Shown here in pieces: positions 1 through 9,564 of a DNA stretch of 64,000 nucleotides. Under the pieces are notes generated by a model, which was not told the DNA's origin, did not search any database, and worked only from the letters and a program-made list of their open reading frames with translations. Within the stretch, counting starts at the first letter, position 1; each line of letters opens with the position of its first letter. The translations under genes and the position numbers were made by a program. The DNA is from Candidatus Electrothrix aestuarii. Lineage in GTDB: Bacteria > Desulfobacterota > Desulfobulbia > Desulfobulbales > Desulfobulbaceae. The stretch spans positions 4,193,821 through 4,257,820 of the forward strand of contig CP159373.1 in the NCBI GenBank assembly GCA_032595685.2, in the 5' to 3' direction.

Positions 1-2
1 GT

Positions 3-1673
3 ATTGAAACACCAGCTCCTCAACTTTCCGCAGATATAATCAATACGGCCATGAATGAGTTTATTCAGATGCTCATGGATACCAATATTGATTCCTCAAA
101 GAATGCCGCTCAATTCCTTGAAAAACAGATTGTTACAGCTCAAATCAAACTTGAACAATCAGAAAAGGAACTCAATAATTTTTCTCGGCAAGCAGGCTTG
201 GTTTCAATGGACCCCAAGCTCAATCTCATTATGCGTCAGCTGGAAGAACTCAATGATGCCTTAGCTAAGGCTCGTGCTGAACGTATTAGTAAAGAGTCCC
301 TCTATCAACAGGCTATAAGCAAGAATAACCAAAATCTTCCTCAAATTCTTCAGGATGATCTTATCAAAAATCTCAAAGCTGAATACTCCCTTCTCGCAAC
401 TGAATATCAGGACCTTTCCACAACCTTTAAACCTGCATACCCAAAAATGCAGCAGCTACAGGCTAAAATTAATGATCTAAAGGAGAGAATACGTGAAGAA
501 AAGCTCTTTATCATTGAGTCGATAAAAAACGACTACGAAGCTGCTCTGAAAAAGCAAGAGTACTTAGAAGTTAAAGCCAATGAGCAGAAACAAAGAGCTA
601 TTGAACTGAATGATAGAGCAACACAATACAAAATTCTTTTGCGAGAGACTGAAACGAATAAAACTATCTATGAGAGTCTCTTGCAGAGAGCAAAAGAAAT
701 TGAAGCAACATTAGGAGCTGCGGTTACCAATATTAATATAGTAGATAGATCAAGAGTCCCCTTATACCCATCAAGCCCAAAAGTTGCGCGTAACCTGCTA
801 CTCGGCTTGTTGCTCGGCTTGTTCTGTGGGTTAGGGCTCGCTTTTCTCCTTGAATATCTTGATGATACTATTAAAAACCCAGAGGAAATGATTGATAGAT
901 TTCACATACCTGTTCTTGGACTTATTCCTTTTGATAAGGAATGTGTTAATAAGCGGAAAGATATGGCTTTGAAATCATATACAGATCCTCGTTCCCCCGT
1001 TGCTGAATCGATTCGCACCGCTATAACCTCTATTGATCTTTCAGCAGCTGAACATCCACCAAAAGCAATCCTTGTCACTAGTATTCTTCCAGGTGCAGGT
1101 AAAAGTTCGCTATCAACTAATACAGCCCTCTCTTATCTTTCAAGCGGTGATAACTGTTTAATTATTGATGTTGACTTGAGAAAGCCTAGCCTTCACCGTG
1201 TTTTTGATGCGGAAAGAAAAGGAGAAGGGCTCTCCAGTGTTCTTAGCGGCATCAGTACATTAAAAGAAGTCATTCAAAAAACTGATTATAAGGGCTTAGA
1301 TTATATTTCCAGTGGTCCGTTACCTCCTAACCCTGCCGAACTGATTGCCTCCAACAGAATGCGCGAGCTGCTCAAAACGGTCAGTGAGCATTATAGTCAT
1401 ATTATTCTTGACGGCCCCCCTTTCCAGGGATTTGCAGAGATTTTAGTCTTAGCGAATATGGTTGATGGCCTTATTTTGATTACTGTTGAAGGGGATACTC
1501 CACGCGATGGGGTAAAACATTTTCGCCGCTCCGTTTTGAACGTAAACGGAAAAATTCTTGGTACAATTGTCAATAAGACCGGAAAACAAAAGGGATATGG
1601 AGCCTACAGTAAATATAGTTATTATGCATACCAGTATGATTATAACTATGGTGCCTCCAGCAATGAAAGATAG
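3..1673 (+). CDS. Wzc-like polysaccharide chain-length determinant / tyrosine autokinase (5' end outside window)
   Basis: Membrane polysaccharide co-polymerase fused to a bacterial tyrosine kinase, which controls export and chain length of a surface polysaccharide. The frame is open to the window edge, so the N-terminus is missing. Numbering from the in-frame Met at 51: periplasmic coiled coil about 20-220, proline-rich segment and membrane helix about 238-268, then the cytoplasmic P-loop domain with Walker A PGAGKSS (347-353), Walker A' LIIDVDLRKP (about 370-379) and Walker B IILDGPP (451-457). The C-terminus is a tyrosine cluster (YSKYSYYAYQYDYNY), the usual autophosphorylation tail of BY-kinases. 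It lies 33 bp before a TPR membrane gene on the same strand. Family assignment is secure; the polysaccharide it serves is unknown. Confidence 0.92.
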   Translation: METPAPQLSADIINTAMNEFIQMLMDTNIDSSKNAAQFLEKQIVTAQIKLEQSEKELNNFSRQAGLVSMDPKLNLIMRQLEELNDALAKARAERISKESLYQQAISKNNQNLPQILQDDLIKNLKAEYSLLATEYQDLSTTFKPAYPKMQQLQAKINDLKERIREEKLFIIESIKNDYEAALKKQEYLEVKANEQKQRAIELNDRATQYKILLRETETNKTIYESLLQRAKEIEATLGAAVTNINIVDRSRVPLYPSSPKVARNLLLGLLLGLFCGLGLAFLLEYLDDTIKNPEEMIDRFHIPVLGLIPFDKECVNKRKDMALKSYTDPRSPVAESIRTAITSIDLSAAEHPPKAILVTSILPGAGKSSLSTNTALSYLSSGDNCLIIDVDLRKPSLHRVFDAERKGEGLSSVLSGISTLKEVIQKTDYKGLDYISSGPLPPNPAELIASNRMRELLKTVSEHYSHIILDGPPFQGFAEILVLANMVDGLILITVEGDTPRDGVKHFRRSVLNVNGKILGTIVNKTGKQKGYGAYSKYSYYAYQYDYNYGASSNER

Positions 1674-1706
1674 CAGTATTTCTCAAATTCCTAGCTGAAT
1701 TCTTTA

Positions 1707-2939
1707 TTGAGTTATAAGGTTGTCGTGCGCGAACACAGTATACTCTTATCCAGTATTCTTTTTTTTAGTCTCATGGGACTTGGGCTTTACCAGTTGCGTA
1801 TAGCTCTAGTGGTGCAGTCTGCATACAATAACTTTTCAAATCAAGAGGTTATTAAAAAATATCAAACGGAGCCTAAATTTTTAGTCGAGTATAGTAAGGA
1901 AGATATTCTGTTGGGTAATTATGGGCAGGCTAAGGAATGGCTCCACAAAGCATTACGAACCGACCCTGTCTATATACCAGCATGGCTTACCTTGGCAGAA
2001 CTGGAAAATAATTCTGGTCACAGGTCAAAGGCTAATGAGATCCTGGAATACCTTGATGACCTAATGAAGGACGTTATTCGCTGGCGCTGGGAAAAAGCAA
2101 TGCTGGCCTACCTTATTGGAAGAGATGATATTCTCACATCAGACCTTGCTTGGCTTTTACAGCAAGATAATCTTACGTGGAAAACAAAAAGAAAAGTGCT
2201 CGACTTTTCTTTTTCTCTTTGGCCTGCCCCAGGTGACCTTTTAAAAAAAATGGACAAGGTGAACGCAGAGAATTTATTCTACCATGCTTTACGACTTAAC
2301 AAGCGAGATACAGCTGATTTTCTCTGGCCGATGCTAGATCATACTCAGCTCGAAGCACAAAAAATTCTCCCGTATATTAACCTGTTGATAAATGAAGACA
2401 AAACAAAAGAAGCTGCTGAAATATGGAAGTCCTTTTATCAAAATGATGCCCTGCTCTATAACGGACAATTTGCCCTTCCTCTCGTAAAAAAAGGTTTTGG
2501 TTGGCGCATTGGCCACCCTGAAGGTGTCAAAACTGAAACGGCAACACCACTTGTTGGCCCTTCATCATTGCATATCCGCTTTGCTGGAGAAAAAAACATT
2601 AATTTTTATCACATTAGTCAAATTATTCCTCTTTCTCACATTAGCCAATACTACAATCTAACAGGTGAGTTACGCAGCAAAGGGATAAGTACTGATCAAC
2701 GTCCTTTTGTTGAGGTAGTCGGACGTGAATGTTCCCTAACAGCCAAAACAGAGATGGTTCTACCGGATCAGGAATGGGCTCAATTTACGTTAGATTTTTT
2801 ACTCCCTGAAGAATGTCAGCAGGGAATAGTAGTTCGTCTGCGTCGTCTCCCAAGCCGCAACATAGATAGTCTCATCCGTGGCGATCTCTGGATGACCAAT
2901 TTTGCTCTTCAGCCTGTTTCTCAGCCCCAGTCCCTGTGA
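1707..2939 (+). CDS. Membrane-anchored TPR-like protein of the exopolysaccharide locus
   Basis: About 410 residues. One hydrophobic helix near the N-terminus (about 10-32) is followed by a helical region with at least one TPR-like unit (about 72-110: AKEWLHKALRTDP, then AWLTLAELEN), and a C-terminal part that looks beta-rich. The start is TTG at 1707 with no strong Shine-Dalgarno sequence, so the exact start is uncertain. The stop overlaps the next start by one base (TGATG at 2937-2941), which indicates translational coupling with the J-domain gene. Its place behind a Wzc-like kinase suggests a role in polysaccharide assembly, but I do not recognise a named family. Confidence 0.7.
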   Translation: MSYKVVVREHSILLSSILFFSLMGLGLYQLRIALVVQSAYNNFSNQEVIKKYQTEPKFLVEYSKEDILLGNYGQAKEWLHKALRTDPVYIPAWLTLAELENNSGHRSKANEILEYLDDLMKDVIRWRWEKAMLAYLIGRDDILTSDLAWLLQQDNLTWKTKRKVLDFSFSLWPAPGDLLKKMDKVNAENLFYHALRLNKRDTADFLWPMLDHTQLEAQKILPYINLLINEDKTKEAAEIWKSFYQNDALLYNGQFALPLVKKGFGWRIGHPEGVKTETATPLVGPSSLHIRFAGEKNINFYHISQIIPLSHISQYYNLTGELRSKGISTDQRPFVEVVGRECSLTAKTEMVLPDQEWAQFTLDFLLPEECQQGIVVRLRRLPSRNIDSLIRGDLWMTNFALQPVSQPQSL

Positions 2940-4561
2940 TGCAGTCCGAACAGATCCTTATTCAAAAAATCGCTTCACGTCCATCAACTGAAGAGCTTAT
3001 CCTCTTTATTGCTGAAAACGATGCAATGACAAAGACTTGTTCTCTATTGCATAAAGCGCTAACGCGCGACGACAAAAAAAAACTTAGAGAAATAAGCGAA
3101 CTTTGCCAAAGATATAATATATCAGTTAGCTACCTCACTCGCGAACTCAATCATATTCAGAGTATCTTTGGGCCTCAACAAATCACAAGCGATGACCACA
3201 AGCGACTTGGCCTGCAACCAGGTGCGAGCATTGCGGAAATTAAGCAGGCATATCGAAGGCTCAGTATACAACACCATCCTGACACCTCAAGCAAGAGTGA
3301 CCCTGCACTATTTATCGAAATAACAAAATCCTACCGTCGACTTGTAGACCAGAAGCCTGGAAATGAACACGCAGCCACATCAGCATCCTCCGCCTGGAGA
3401 TACAAAAAAAAGGCATCTCCTCGCCAGCAACCTTCCAAAAAATACATCTATTTTATATCACTACTCAGTGGAGGAATTTTACTCGTTATATTAACACTCT
3501 CGTTTTATTATCAAAAACGAGTCATGCTCAATAACCTCGGTAAAGTATCATCTCCATCCACTCACAAACAAGTAGAGAAAGCAACAGAGGAAGTGAGTAA
3601 AACAGGGCCCAGCTCTCCTGCTCAACCCCAATTCCAATTTTCTCAGCCGAGTACACAGCCTGCTCATTATCAATTACCTGAGCCTCCAATACATATTGCA
3701 GAAAAAACACAAGAGCGTTCTCCTGTTTTACAGAAATCTACAAAAATTATCATCCCAAGCCCATCTTCCACAGTAAATCTGGAGCAATCCCCTATCGATG
3801 GAGCAGCAAACACAGAAACTGAAGCGAACTCTACCATACCCTCTCAGAATCTTGGTGATAGCGTCAATGAAGAAAACGATAACTCTTTGGTTCAACAATC
3901 TACAGTAGAAGGAGTAAATCCCCCCCCTGAGGTCGCTGCTGTTGCTGGACAGGAAGCTCCCTTTGCAGAGATCTTCAAGCACATAGAATCCAGTAAAAAA
4001 AATCCTGATGTTCCTCCAGGAGCTGCTAGCGAAGTAGCCAGTAATAATTCAAAAAACGAAGACAAAAAATCCCTTTTTGCGGGAAAAAAGCATCAGCAAC
4101 CCATTGTCATAAAAGCAAAGAACAAGAAAATCCAGAAAAAAACTAGAGCCAGAGCGGAGGTCAAACAGCAGCAGCCCCTTCAAGAAAAATCTCCTATGGA
4201 GCTTCTCAGAAAATTTATCAGCAATTATACGGCTACATATGCCAGGAAGGATATACAAAAATTCTCGCTGCTGTTTACAAAAGACGCCCAGGAAAATGGT
4301 ACTCCATTTTCAAAAATGCGTAATAAATACATCCAGCTTTTTCAAGCTGTGCAGTCTATAGATTATCATATTGATGTACTGGGCACGGACATACAAGATG
4401 GAGGAAGTGTAGCCACCGTAACAGGACGATTTCGAGTAAAGCTCATATACTCCCCTGATAAGATCAGGGATAATAGCGGGACACTCACCTTTTTTCTTGT
4501 GAAAAATAATGAGGATTTTAAAGTCAAAGGGCTTTCCTACAATCTTGATCCCAAGTGGTAG
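2939..4561 (+). CDS. Membrane protein with J domain and C-terminal NTF2-like domain
   Basis: About 540 residues. A J domain lies at about 88-138 with the HPD motif intact (IQHHPD, about 112-117), so it should stimulate a DnaK-type chaperone. Then come a membrane helix (about 169-192), a long low-complexity region rich in Pro, Ser, Gln and Glu (about 200-420), and a C-terminal domain (about 425-540) that resembles the SnoaL/NTF2-like fold (a guess from its pattern, not a motif). ATG at 2939 is preferred over the overlapping GTG at 2936 because it gives the TGATG junction with the upstream stop. It ends 2 bp from the convergent PurA-like gene. The J domain is secure; the cellular role is unknown. 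Confidence 0.8.
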   Translation: MQSEQILIQKIASRPSTEELILFIAENDAMTKTCSLLHKALTRDDKKKLREISELCQRYNISVSYLTRELNHIQSIFGPQQITSDDHKRLGLQPGASIAEIKQAYRRLSIQHHPDTSSKSDPALFIEITKSYRRLVDQKPGNEHAATSASSAWRYKKKASPRQQPSKKYIYFISLLSGGILLVILTLSFYYQKRVMLNNLGKVSSPSTHKQVEKATEEVSKTGPSSPAQPQFQFSQPSTQPAHYQLPEPPIHIAEKTQERSPVLQKSTKIIIPSPSSTVNLEQSPIDGAANTETEANSTIPSQNLGDSVNEENDNSLVQQSTVEGVNPPPEVAAVAGQEAPFAEIFKHIESSKKNPDVPPGAASEVASNNSKNEDKKSLFAGKKHQQPIVIKAKNKKIQKKTRARAEVKQQQPLQEKSPMELLRKFISNYTATYARKDIQKFSLLFTKDAQENGTPFSKMRNKYIQLFQAVQSIDYHIDVLGTDIQDGGSVATVTGRFRVKLIYSPDKIRDNSGTLTFFLVKNNEDFKVKGLSYNLDPKW

Positions 4562-4563
4562 CT

Positions 4564-5694
4564 CTAGAAATCCTTCCTGATAATCTCAGTGCAATCCTCT
4601 GAGCTACTGGTGTAGACGGTCTTTATTCTCAGATGTCTCGCTATCCTTTCAATAAACTCGCTCTCGTTCTTGAAATGAAAAATTTGTCCCTGCAGAGTGA
4701 ATTGGTGATCATCTCTGATGTGATCAAGGCAGGTAATTACGAATTTTTTATCAGAAGCAGAAAAAATTAATTTATCTCGTTGGATTGCGTATTCTAAGAG
4801 AGAAAGGTCAAGCAGGCTTCGTCTGAATTTCCCCTGAAAATGATTACGCACATTGGTTTCCAAGGGATTTTGCTGAATAGTATGTGGGAGCCCTTCGTTG
4901 CTCATGGGCCCATCCCCATGTCGTGTCTGATAGGCCCGGGTCACCAAATATATATCCAGCTTCTCAGCCATGCAGAGAGCAAGAATATTCTTCGTTCCCG
5001 TATGAGCACGGGTTACATAGGGGAAAAAACCATAATGCTGGTCAAGTAAGAGGCCTTGTGAGCCTTCGTAAATATAATCGCTGAACTCTCCTGATTCCCC
5101 AGGAGGAAGCCCACGACTTATCCGCACCCAAGGGGATCTGGTAATCACCGAACAACAATGTAAAAAGTCATCTACTTCTACATCATCTGCATCAGTGATA
5201 TACTCTCGATAAAAATCACGGATAAGTTGAAGACGGGTTTCCAGCACCCAGGGATAGAAGAGATCGGCAAAAGTAAGAGAGTAGAAATGCTCTTCTCTAT
5301 TGAAGGTAGCCCCAACCCCGACTCCGCAGCTCCCATGAGGATGGTTCTGCTGATTATAGCGGATATCGTAAGGGGTTGTGACCGGGCACTCTGCATCAAT
5401 AAAGAGTAAGGGCTCCACGCCTTTTTCTAGGAGTGCATCAAGCTCATTAATAATCCCTACCGGATCAATCGTGCAGAACTTTGCAAAATAACTGGGCGCT
5501 CCACGCAAGGTACCTGAGCCGAAATTAGAGAACACATGGCGGATCCCCTTATGAACCACCGTATGCCCGGCTTGTTGACCACCGGAAAAACGGATAACCA
5601 AGGGGTGTTCAGCATTCCGGCAAAGATAATCGGTGAACATCCCCTTGCCTTCGTCACCGAATCCCGCTCCGATGACAGCTTTATGGTGTATCAT
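4564..5694 (-). CDS. Short, divergent adenylosuccinate synthetase (PurA/PurZ superfamily)
   Basis: 376 residues against about 430 for ordinary PurA. PurA joins IMP and aspartate using GTP. The N-terminal P-loop reads GFGDEGKG, keeping the catalytic Asp (residue 14), and GGQQAGHT keeps the catalytic His (residue 44). The IMP/Arg loop is recognisable as VTRAYQTRHGDGP. The guanine-specifying motif is altered: where PurA has TKLD this protein has TCLD (in FVITCLDHI), losing the Lys. Phage PurZ replaces the catalytic Asp, so retention here argues for PurA-like phosphoryl chemistry, but nucleotide specificity may differ. It is the last gene of a run psd, coiled-coil, VWA, this gene, 44 bp after the VWA gene. 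Possibly a paralogue with a dedicated role rather than the housekeeping purA. Confidence 0.8.
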   Translation of the reverse strand: MIHHKAVIGAGFGDEGKGMFTDYLCRNAEHPLVIRFSGGQQAGHTVVHKGIRHVFSNFGSGTLRGAPSYFAKFCTIDPVGIINELDALLEKGVEPLLFIDAECPVTTPYDIRYNQQNHPHGSCGVGVGATFNREEHFYSLTFADLFYPWVLETRLQLIRDFYREYITDADDVEVDDFLHCCSVITRSPWVRISRGLPPGESGEFSDYIYEGSQGLLLDQHYGFFPYVTRAHTGTKNILALCMAEKLDIYLVTRAYQTRHGDGPMSNEGLPHTIQQNPLETNVRNHFQGKFRRSLLDLSLLEYAIQRDKLIFSASDKKFVITCLDHIRDDHQFTLQGQIFHFKNESEFIERIARHLRIKTVYTSSSEDCTEIIRKDF

Positions 5695-5738
5695 TTATTC
5701 TATGCAGAAGGCCCACAGAAGCTCATCGCAATGAAACG

Positions 5739-6602
5739 CTAAAGAATAATCTCAGTACTCGGCGTGAAGGTGCTCTTTCCATTATCCGGCGTTCCCTTTT
5801 TTTCACGGGTAACTCTAGCGATAATTTCAGGAATAACCGTAGAAACCTCTTCATGCTGATCCAAAATTATCAGGTGATCGCCGAGTATTTGTTTCCAGCC
5901 CTCCATAGTTTCCTGCATTCCGCCTGCATAGGTCTGTTTAATATGCAAATGATAAACATGGTAGGATTCCCTCGCCTTATCCAGCAAGGTGGCAGCATGA
6001 AATGCCTCATACTGACCATCGCCCATGATTTGCTTGAGATCCTTGGCTTCAATATCAGGCAGGGTTGGCTCATCGCCGATGGTAAAGAGAAAGCCCTTCT
6101 GTTTCCTTTTTTCAAAACAGTCAATGGAGGTATGGAAAGCGGCAAAATACCAGGCCAGGAGATAACTTTCTCCGGTATTCCCCCCTCCCCCGCCTTCAAG
6201 ATAGACATTGGTCAGCCATTTATCCAGGAGTTCATCACTAGACTCAAACTGGCCCACCTGCAAGGGGCTGCGGTCATACTCATGGTCCCCAATGGCAAGA
6301 AACATGAGCTGCGGATCCTTTGTGCCACTCTGGATAATCCGGCCCATGATTTTCGGCAAACCCTCTTTAACCAAATGATGGGAAATTGAGCCCATTGATC
6401 CGGTTACATCCAGGGCCAGAATAATTGATACAGATTCAGGATGCTCCTCTGAATCCCTGGACTCCCGGATTTTGACTCCATAAGGGTTCATAGCCCGGTT
6501 AATTTCCCGCTGGGAAAAGATCTCCCGAACAGAGCGAGAGGCATAGCCTCTTTCCTTTGATCGTGCTTTCCGATTATCAAGCGAATAACTGCCCCACCCC
6601 AT
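5739..6602 (-). CDS. von Willebrand factor A (VWA) domain protein
   Basis: 287 residues without a signal peptide or membrane helix, so probably cytosolic. The VWA domain starts near residue 57. The metal-ion-dependent adhesion site is visible as DVTGSM (Asp65, Thr67, Ser69), with a Gly-rich stretch GGGGGNTGE (Thr about 143) and IGDEP (Asp about 177) supplying the other ligands. VWA proteins of this kind bind partner proteins through Mg2+. It starts 2 bp after the coiled-coil gene stop and is followed 44 bp later by the short PurA-like gene. I cannot name a more specific family. Confidence 0.82.
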   Translation of the reverse strand: MGWGSYSLDNRKARSKERGYASRSVREIFSQREINRAMNPYGVKIRESRDSEEHPESVSIILALDVTGSMGSISHHLVKEGLPKIMGRIIQSGTKDPQLMFLAIGDHEYDRSPLQVGQFESSDELLDKWLTNVYLEGGGGGNTGESYLLAWYFAAFHTSIDCFEKRKQKGFLFTIGDEPTLPDIEAKDLKQIMGDGQYEAFHAATLLDKARESYHVYHLHIKQTYAGGMQETMEGWKQILGDHLIILDQHEEVSTVIPEIIARVTREKKGTPDNGKSTFTPSTEIIL

Positions 6603-6604
6603 GT

Positions 6605-6952
6605 CTATTTCCCTCCGAACAGATATTGGTAACGCTGTCGAGCAATCTCAAGCGTTATTTCAGCATTTCTAATCTTGATTCCAAGGTCAATATCCTTGGC
6701 AACGTACTCCTCGCAATTGAAGTCACTGGCCAGGATCAAACTCTGGGTTGTGGTCGGAGAGAGATCAAGCATATACTCCTGCTCTCGCTGCATCTTTTTG
6801 ATGCTGATCTCAAGATCTTCTATCTTTCTTTTATAAACCAGCTCCGTGTCTTCGGCTATAGCTGCTGCCCGATCATCCCGAATTTCACGATTATTTCGTT
6901 TCAGGGACTGAACAAAGGCCCCTGATAATTCGTCCTTTTCTCTCTCCGCCAT
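6605..6952 (-). CDS. Small coiled-coil protein, unknown function
   Basis: 115 residues, highly charged, with heptad-like helices at about 35-60 and 85-108 and no membrane segment. It sits 27 bp downstream of psd and 2 bp upstream of the VWA gene, so it is very likely co-translated with the VWA protein and may be its structural partner. No family recognised. Confidence 0.65.
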   Translation of the reverse strand: MAEREKDELSGAFVQSLKRNNREIRDDRAAAIAEDTELVYKRKIEDLEISIKKMQREQEYMLDLSPTTTQSLILASDFNCEEYVAKDIDLGIKIRNAEITLEIARQRYQYLFGGK

Positions 6953-6979
6953 ATCGAGCTCCTTGCGTTTTCTTTCCGA

Positions 6980-7621
6980 CTACATTCTTCCCAGTACGGT
7001 TTCTCCGGCCCGGACCTTACGTCCTTCACTGACAGTAACCTCAATTCCTTTGGGCAGATAGAGGTCCACCCGTGAGCCAAAACGAATCAGCCCGTAACGT
7101 TGTCCGCCTTCTAAACGATCGCCCGGTTCAGCCCAGCAAACAATACGGCGGGCGATAAGACCTGCAATCTGCACGGCAGCATATCTCTGTTGATTTTCCG
7201 TGCTCACAATCATGGCACAGTACTCATTATGCAAAGCAGCCTGATGCTTATCTGCTGAATAGAACATACCCGGCTTAAACAGCACCCGCTCAACAGTTCC
7301 GGCAAAGGGTACCCGATTGACATGCACGTTAAACACGTTCATAAAAATCGAGACCCTGACAACCTCCTCGCGGAGAAAACGCTCATCAAACATTTCCTTC
7401 ACAGCAATGACCTTGCCATCTGCCGGGCAAATAATGGCATTCTTATCAACCGGAAGAATACGAAAAGGATCACGAAAGAACCAAGTCACAAAAAATGTTG
7501 CCACCAGGCCGAGGCAAGTAGCGGATACAGACCCTAAAAGAGCACAAATCAGGGTAGCAAAGGCAGCAAACAGGATAAAGGGAAGCCCTTCCCGGGCAAT
7601 AGGAATTTCAGGTTTTTTCAT
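6980..7621 (-). CDS. psd: Phosphatidylserine decarboxylase proenzyme (short type)
   Basis: 213 residues. Converts phosphatidylserine to phosphatidylethanolamine at the inner membrane and self-cleaves to form a pyruvoyl cofactor. Two hydrophobic stretches near the N-terminus (about 16-48) anchor it. Conserved blocks include NAIICPADGKV (61-71) and FMNVFNVHVNRVP (93-105), and the self-cleavage site is RFGSRVD with Gly182-Ser183. The length fits the short soluble-domain subfamily. It is first in a four-gene minus-strand run. Start at ATG 7621 just before the KKPEIPIAREG segment. Confidence 0.93.
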   Translation of the reverse strand: MKKPEIPIAREGLPFILFAAFATLICALLGSVSATCLGLVATFFVTWFFRDPFRILPVDKNAIICPADGKVIAVKEMFDERFLREEVVRVSIFMNVFNVHVNRVPFAGTVERVLFKPGMFYSADKHQAALHNEYCAMIVSTENQQRYAAVQIAGLIARRIVCWAEPGDRLEGGQRYGLIRFGSRVDLYLPKGIEVTVSEGRKVRAGETVLGRM

Positions 7622-8039
7622 TCTGATCTTGATAGGATGGAGTCAGTCTATGATTGCAAAAAATAACAAACAGGGACAAAATTTCCTGAAGAAAAAATAA
7701 CGATAGGTCAGGTCTCTTGCCGCGTTATTCTACTGACAACACCTCCGTTTGTCAGTAAAAAAATCAAGCGGAAGGGGCGTGGGCTACGGTGCGGCTATGG
7801 CATACGCGGCAACGTATCAACAACATCATTCAGAAGGGCAATTCCGGAAAAATTCCGTTCTCTGAGACCGGAGTACAGCACCCGGTCATTCGTTACCAGA
7901 ACAAGGTCAAGCTCTATAGCGGCTGCAACATAAACCGTATCTTTTTCATCAATCTCTCTGCACAGCTGATATGCCTGTTCAAGGGAGGTTTCCGACAGAA
8001 GAAGATTAGGGACGACTGTTACATTGCTGAACAGCTGCA

Positions 8040-9375
8040 GAACAAAACGCCCTACGGGCGGATTAAAACGGAAGCAATTGCGGTATCCACTTAACCTGCC
8101 GACCCGAAGAGTTTCTCTTGTTGCATTCTTGTTTACTCTTGCTTTCCACAAAAGGTCCGTCTCTGCTCAGATCAAAGATATCTCCATAGTCAGGATGCCA
8201 AATCCGCCATAAAAACATTTTTTCTTTACAGTTTGGACATGTTAACGGATCTTTCCCGAAACTCTGTACTAGACGCTCTCTCCAGCTCAATGACCTTGAA
8301 TCACTTTTCATGAATTCAAAAGTCTTCTGGATAAAACGTTTACAGTCCATCAAAATCTCTATCGCGATTGTTTTTGTACGTCGAGAATATAACCCATAAT
8401 GGCGACCATCTTGAATCCCTTTAGCGGGATATGGTCAATTAATCGTTGTATGAACTCTTTGGCTGGAATCGCTTCGGTAACTTTAACTTCTGTTTTATGA
8501 TCAATATACCAAAATGTTACTTCCTCACCATCGTAATTCGTTATCTTGTGCTCTGCCAATGCTGGACGAGCCATATAGCGACCAATATATCGAGCTGCAT
8601 GTCTTGCTGATGTCATCTTGCTTTTACCATTTACATAAAAACCATTACGTTGGCTTTTAAACAGGTAATCTATGAATCTTACATTTTCTTTTGTTTGCGG
8701 CAAGCTAGCCTTTATTTCAGTCAGCAAATAATATTGCCATTTTTTTCTAAGCAGACCATATGGCAAAAATGGAATATCAACCCACTGATTGGAAGATGTT
8801 AATCCTCCTTCTGTCATTAACATATGGACATGCGGATTAAACTTAAGATCTCTTCCAAACGTATGGACAACTAATAGAATTCCCGGAACAGCATCAACTC
8901 CTTTACTTTGAAGTACTTCCACAGCCGCTTTTGAAGCACAATCCATCATAATCTTGATCAGCATACGATCACTAAAAATTATCTTTCGGAGTTCTTGTGG
9001 AATGGTAAACACTAAATGTCGATGAACTACGTCGAATATACTTTTCACTGTCTTTTCAACCCATTCATCGACGTATCGCTTACCGCAAGACGTACAGAAT
9101 CGACACTTACAGGTGAACCCTACTCTCTTTTTTCAAAACAATTCGGACAAATATACTCGACATAGCCATTGGTAGACTCTCCACAGTTGATCATTTTTTC
9201 TACATTTTCAACGATTGACTCCCAGTGAAGGCTTGAGTACCTGCTTGCCAATTCAACGCAGACTACATACCAAAAATCACGAAAGATTAATTTTATCAGC
9301 TTATTTTTCATTAAGCTAATACTCTATTCGCAATTACAACATGTTGAAAGGAAAATTTTATAATTTCCTATACAA
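8040..9375 (-). mobile_element. IS91-like (HUH) insertion sequence, copy 1, 1336 bp
   Basis: Bounds come from alignment with copy 2 (11131-12466): the copies are almost identical inside and unrelated outside. There are no terminal inverted repeats, as expected of rolling-circle HUH elements. The end downstream of the transposase (8040) has GAAC at the junction followed four bases later by a hairpin, CGCCC TAC GGGCG (8048-8060). The other end has a GGAAA...TTTCC inverted repeat (9350-9369). On the right the flank also begins GAAC (9376-9379). Inserted in a PIN toxin gene. Confidence 0.88.
8063..9311 (-). pseudogene. IS91-family transposase, copy 1 (frameshifted)
   Basis: Rolling-circle transposase with an N-terminal zinc-binding domain (9311-9120: CGESTNGYVEYICPNC) and a catalytic domain (9048 onward) that shows the HUH motif as NPHVHMLMTEGG and the tyrosine motif as YIGRYMARP. 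Two breaks are seen. A -1 shift at an A6G run (about 9126-9132) separates the zinc domain from the HUH domain and is shared with copy 2. A missing G near 8401-8405 (GGCGACC against GGCGGACC in copy 2) shifts the frame after KGFKMV. The C-terminal part (CPNCKEKMFLWRIW) is intact here. Confidence 0.85.
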
Positions 9376-9564
9376 GAACAAATTCCTGGAACTCTTCCTC
9401 TCGAAGCTTGGTTTTCTTCAGGATACGCTTTCTGTATTTTTCAAGCTCCAGAAAAGCAAAATCGGGAAGATACATCGTATGCTCCGAAAAGAGCAGTGTA
9501 TAAAGTTCCTTGCCGCTAATAAAGGCACTGAACAGCACATTTGCATCAAGGATATATCCCTTGC

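Noticed and set aside
4564-5694. Phage-type PurZ (aminoadenine synthesis)
   Set aside because: The catalytic Asp that PurZ replaces is present, and no other Z-genome genes are nearby.
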